Assembly: GCA_049318625.1 (NCBI GenBank)
Contig: JBMOGA010000115.1
Coordinates: 1-6,290 of the forward strand
Length of the DNA: 6,290 nt
Direction of reading: 5' to 3'
From: JBMOGA01 sp049318625
GTDB taxonomy: Bacteria; Pseudomonadota; Alphaproteobacteria; Rhizobiales; Hyphomicrobiaceae
A program made the translations under genes and the position numbers. Position 1 is the stretch's first letter, and each line of letters starts with the position of its first letter. Positions 4,038 through 6,290 of this stretch are shown piece by piece. Below the pieces are notes generated by a model. It searched no databases, was not told where the DNA came from, and saw only the letters and a program-made list of their open reading frames with translations.

Positions 4038-5444
4038 TCAGCTTTCGTATCGCGTATTGCCGCGACGCTTCGTGTCGATCGGCAGCTCCATGAACAGCGG
4101 CTGGTGGGCGCGCTGAGAGCAGGCTTGTCGCGGGCACAAGTGGCACGTGATGCCGATCGGGCTGTACAGCCGCTCGTCGCTGAGGTTGAACGGCTCCGTG
4201 TAGCCGAGCCGGTCGGCATGGCGCAGCTCGCATCCGAGCGCCAGGGCGAGGCGGTGGTCCTGCGTGGCGCGGCTGAATACGGGCCGGTCGGTGGTGCGGC
4301 TGATCGTGAAGAAGCGCTCACCGTCTGGCAGCTCGACGAACTGCGGCAGCACCATGCCGGGCGTGCGGAAGGCGGTGTGGATGTTCCAGACGGGGCACGA
4401 TCCACCGTACTCGGCCAGATTGAAGGACGTCGCGTTGAAACGCTTTGTGACGTTGCCGGCCTTGTCGACGCGGAGGAAAAAGAACGGCACGCCGCGCTGC
4501 CCCTCGCGCTGAAGGGTCGTGAGCCGATGGCAGACCTGCTCGAAGGAGACACCGAAGGCGGCGGCCAGGCGATCGACGTCGTACTTGGTGTGCTCGGCCG
4601 CCGCATGGAACGCCGCATAGGGCATCAACACGGCCGCCGCGAAATAGTTGGCGAGCTCGACGTGGCAGCGCGTGATGCCGGCCTCCGAGATGAGGCCGAT
4701 GGACGCCGTCAGCGCGCTCAACACCTCGGGCAGCTCGACGAGGCAGAGAACGTGCGCCAGCTGGAACGTGCGGTTCTGATGGTCGAGGGCCTCCGAGAGC
4801 AGCACGACGGACGCCCTCTCGTCGTAGTAGCGCAGCCCCTCGCTCATCTCCTCGACGGGCGCCTTGCGCACCCTGATGCCGTGGCGCCCGAGCAGGCGGC
4901 CCTTGAGCATGCCGTAGACGTCGTCGGCCTCGCAGGGCTCGTCGGCGCGCAGCTGCTCTGCGGCCTGCTCCAGGGCCTCGAAGTGGTTCGAGTGATCGCG
5001 GAAGAAGTCGTGGATGATGGTCTCGGGCGACGACGCCGCTAGGTCGTCGGACAGGCGCTCCCGGCCGAGCCGCATCGTGCGTTCCAGAACGTTGCGGTGG
5101 CTCTGATGGAGCCGCAGGAAATGCTCGACGAGGCGCGGCGCGTGGTCGAGGGCCGCGCGCAGCTCCTGCAGGTCCGGCGTGTCGGCGCCGAACAGCGGAT
5201 CGCGAAAGGCGTTCCGCAGGTCCGCGAGCCGGTTCGCGGCCTCGTCCTTGATGAGGTCGCGCCAGTCGACGTTGTAGGCGTCGGCAAGCGCCGTCAGCAT
5301 CTGCACCGACAGGCTGCGCTGGTTGTTCTCGAGGAGGTTGACGTAGGCCGTGCTGATGCCGAGCACCCGCGCCATCTGGGCCTGGGTCTGCTTGTGCTCG
5401 CGCCGCAGCCGGCGCAGCCGCGGCCCGATCATCGTCTTGCGCAT
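4038..5444 (-). CDS. ScfR/RamB-type XRE regulator with IrrE-like and DUF2083-like domains
   Basis: Predicted 468-residue transcription factor. An XRE helix-turn-helix occupies residues 8-62 (KQTQAQMARVLGISTAYVNL). Residues 185-310 resemble the IrrE/ImmA fold but lack HExxH: RTFQLAHVLCLVE stands where the zinc site would be, followed by HVELANYFAAAVLMPY. Residues 315-455 match the C-terminal DUF2083-type region, with CPVWNIHTAFRTPGMVLPQF and a CHLCPRQAC cluster (Cys434, 437, 442) plus Cys350. This architecture is that of short-chain acyl-CoA regulators (RamB, PrpR, ScfR) controlling glyoxylate, propionate or acetate metabolism; some relatives carry an iron-sulphur cluster. The ligand here is unknown and no metabolic gene is adjacent. 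ATG 5444 is used; Met5 (5432) is an alternative. Tandem repeats at 5459-5474 suggest autoregulation. Confidence 0.85.
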   Translation of the reverse strand: MRKTMIGPRLRRLRREHKQTQAQMARVLGISTAYVNLLENNQRSLSVQMLTALADAYNVDWRDLIKDEAANRLADLRNAFRDPLFGADTPDLQELRAALDHAPRLVEHFLRLHQSHRNVLERTMRLGRERLSDDLAASSPETIIHDFFRDHSNHFEALEQAAEQLRADEPCEADDVYGMLKGRLLGRHGIRVRKAPVEEMSEGLRYYDERASVVLLSEALDHQNRTFQLAHVLCLVELPEVLSALTASIGLISEAGITRCHVELANYFAAAVLMPYAAFHAAAEHTKYDVDRLAAAFGVSFEQVCHRLTTLQREGQRGVPFFFLRVDKAGNVTKRFNATSFNLAEYGGSCPVWNIHTAFRTPGMVLPQFVELPDGERFFTISRTTDRPVFSRATQDHRLALALGCELRHADRLGYTEPFNLSDERLYSPIGITCHLCPRQACSQRAHQPLFMELPIDTKRRGNTRYES

Positions 5445-5458
5445 TGCTGCACCCAGAT

Positions 5459-5503
5459 AGTTTACAAGTTTACATATTCAAAGACTGTAGCGATTACTAG
5501 CAA
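5459..5503 (-). promoter_or_regulatory. Promoter and tandem-repeat operator of the ScfR-like gene
   Basis: Two perfect tandem 8-mers AGTTTACA lie at 5459-5466 and 5467-5474, 15 bases from the regulator ATG. On the minus strand they read TGTAAACTTGTAAACT, a layout similar to the repeated AAACTTTGCAAA-like sites known for RamB-type regulators. A minus-strand promoter, TTGCTA (5503-5498) and GAATAT (5479-5474) spaced by 18 bases, would start transcripts inside the repeats, so binding would block initiation. The repeats are seen; the role is inference. Confidence 0.5.
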
Positions 5504-5510
5504 CACATTG

Positions 5511-5524
5511 ACGCGAATTCGCGT
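5511..5524. repeat. 14-base perfect palindrome
   Basis: ACGCGAATTCGCGT is its own reverse complement. It lies between the divergent regulator gene and the small gene at 5607, close to but outside the regulator promoter, and could be a second operator. Nothing identifies its binding protein. Confidence 0.45.
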
Positions 5525-5538
5525 GTTTTGTCGAGGGG

Positions 5539-5589
5539 GCGGGGCTAACTTCTTAACTTGCGGGGTTAGCGATGTCGTTGCCCCCCCCC
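5539..5589 (+). promoter_or_regulatory. Unusual leader: repeats and a 9-C run ahead of a small gene
   Basis: GCGGGGCTAAC (5539-5549) and GCGGGGTTAGC (5560-5570) are direct repeats (9 of 11) on a 21-base period, and the GCTAAC/GTTAGC parts (5544-5549, 5565-5570) can also pair as a stem. Nine consecutive C bases follow at 5581-5589, six bases before the ribosome binding site. This could be a binding site or an RNA structure; no known riboswitch is recognised. Confidence 0.4.
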
Positions 5590-5606
5590 ACGACGGGAGG
5601 TCGATC

Positions 5607-5879
5607 ATGTTCCAAGTTGCAAACGACGGGCGGGACAAGTCCCTTCGCTTCGACGGGGCCGATCTCGAGATCCGAGCGCAGATGACGGCCGGCGCGGTCA
5701 CGATCAACGTGATGAAGCACGGCTCCTGCGTACACCGCCTAGTGATCGACGACGCGGCGACGCCCCTCGAGCACGGCTGGCTCGCGGACCTTTTCGCCCG
5801 CGAGGACCGCGTCGACCTGGCTGTTATCGCGCGCGAAGCCGACGAGTACGTGAGCGGCCTCAACATCAACCAGGGCTGA
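5607..5879 (+). CDS. Small hypothetical protein, 90 residues
   Basis: I do not recognise a family. A very good ribosome binding site GGGAGG (5595-5600) lies six bases before ATG 5607, and codon use is typical of a real GC-rich gene. The product begins MFQVANDGRDKSLRFDGADL. Its first half alternates hydrophobic and charged residues as in a beta-sheet (EIRAQMTAGAVTINVMKHGS), and its second half is probably helical and acidic (WLADLFAREDRVDLAVIARE). There is no signal peptide or membrane segment, so it is predicted cytoplasmic. It is divergent from the ScfR-like regulator and could be its target, given the shared 160-base upstream region. It is convergent with the Fic fragment, 56 bases away. 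Confidence 0.75.
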   Translation: MFQVANDGRDKSLRFDGADLEIRAQMTAGAVTINVMKHGSCVHRLVIDDAATPLEHGWLADLFAREDRVDLAVIAREADEYVSGLNINQG

Positions 5880-5935
5880 GGTCTACGTCGAGGCCAGCAG
5901 GTCTCACGACCGGCGTTCGGTGTGCTTGATGCTCG

Positions 5936-6248
5936 TCATGAAGCGTCCTCGAACGCTCTGGCGTAACCATCTTCGACGATCTGCGCCTCGGTGTCTGAGA
6001 TCCCAGCGAACTCGCGCTCCCGTGCGCGGCGCGAGAGGCGGCCATTGTTCTGGCGCAGCATGCGGAACAGCAAATCGATGGTCTGATCGGGCATGTCGAC
6101 GACGGCGCCCACGGCCGCGCGGAAATCATCGTAACGGCGCAGGAAATCAGCTTCTCGGGGCAGGTCTTCCTCGACGGTCTGCTGCACGCAGGCATAGAGG
6201 AACTCGGCGTGCGGCGTGGCATCGAAGAAGCGATAGTGTGAACCGGCA
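5936..6248 (-). pseudogene. C-terminal fragment of a Fic-family gene
   Basis: About 104 codons read HYRFFDATPHAEFLYACVQQ, then TVEEDLPREADFLRRYDDF, MPDQTIDLLFRMLRQNNGRL and SRRAREREFAGISDTEAQIV. I recognise these as the region after the catalytic core in large Fic-family (AMP-transferase-like) proteins. The catalytic HPFxDGNGRxxR motif and everything before it are missing. The frame stays open to the window edge, but from 6249 it runs into a repeat-rich sequence that looks like an IS end, so the fragment has lost its own start. A TTG at 6253 is not a convincing start. It is the fifth toxin-like locus in the window, and no recognisable antitoxin accompanies it here. Confidence 0.7.
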
Positions 6249-6290
6249 TGCAATTTTGACCCCTGTTCGGGGGTGATCGAATTGCAATTT
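6249..6290. mobile_element. Terminus of an IS21-type element with multiple end repeats
   Basis: TGCAATTTTGACCCC begins at 6249, followed by a small hairpin (CCCC and GGGG arms, 6260-6272), and TGCAATTT recurs at 6283-6290, giving a 34-base period cut by the window edge. Repeated TGCAATTTTGACCCC-like units next to a TG tip are how I recall the ends of IS21-family elements. It disrupts the Fic reading frame. No transposase is in view, so the family is tentative. Confidence 0.4.

Noticed and set aside
3094..4233. 379-codon minus-strand open frame opposite vapBC
   Set aside because: Shadow of vapB and vapC. A short IAASVDIRGSDPPISDVLIE stretch in the 3919-4037 gap looks protein-like, but no domain or start supports a gene.
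3873..5042. 389-codon plus-strand open frame opposite the regulator
   Set aside because: Its Arg/Ala/Glu/Leu-rich composition is the complement of the clearly conserved regulator gene; there is no start signal or motif.
5866..6249. 127-codon minus-strand open frame with Ser/Arg/Pro-rich sequence
   Set aside because: Out-of-frame shadow of the Fic fragment, whose frame carries recognisable conserved blocks.

Overview
The window is GC-rich DNA of alphaproteobacterial type, probably Hyphomicrobiales-like. The evidence is codon usage, an ScfR/RamB-type regulator, and IS ends of a kind common in that group. This is inference; no species can be named. Most of it reads as an accessory island: remnants of five toxin-type loci, a conserved-looking regulator, and mobile-element debris at both edges and in the middle.

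Layout. Positions 1-53 look like the left end of an IS3-type element whose transposase runs leftward out of the window. Next is an intact minus-strand Phd/YefM antitoxin plus PIN-domain (VapC-like) toxin operon (90-724) with a good promoter at 753-781. Positions 782-1069 hold no gene. 1070-1520 is a plus-strand mosaic of gene scraps: the start of a possible SWIM/SNF2-type helicase, the tail of an IS256-family transposase with its probable end, and the tail of a DEAD/DEAH helicase. 1557-2342 is a higBA-like operon whose promoter and operator look intact and whose antitoxin is whole, but whose toxin has an in-frame stop and a small frameshifting insertion. 2503-2580 carries two long palindromes built from four copies of one 11-bp sequence, beside a possible 48-residue minus-strand gene. 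2675-2911 is a second Phd-type antitoxin, apparently leaderless, followed by only the first ~25 residues of a PIN toxin. 3257-3918 is an intact AbrB-type VapB plus VapC pair.

The second part has a long minus-strand regulator (4038-5444; HTH, IrrE-like and DUF2083-like regions). Its upstream region carries tandem AGTTTACA repeats at the predicted transcription start. Divergent from it is a small unknown gene (5607-5879) with an unusual leader (9-C run and GC-rich repeats). Finally there is the C-terminal fragment of a minus-strand Fic-family gene (5936-about 6248), cut off by what looks like an IS21-type multi-repeat terminus at 6249-6290.

Common theme: of five toxin loci, two are complete. 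In two others the toxin is destroyed while the antitoxin remains open, and the fifth (Fic) survives only as a fragment. That pattern, together with the paired palindromes, is the most noteworthy content. I see no clearly new multi-gene defence or biosynthetic system. All family calls come from motif recognition without database searches.
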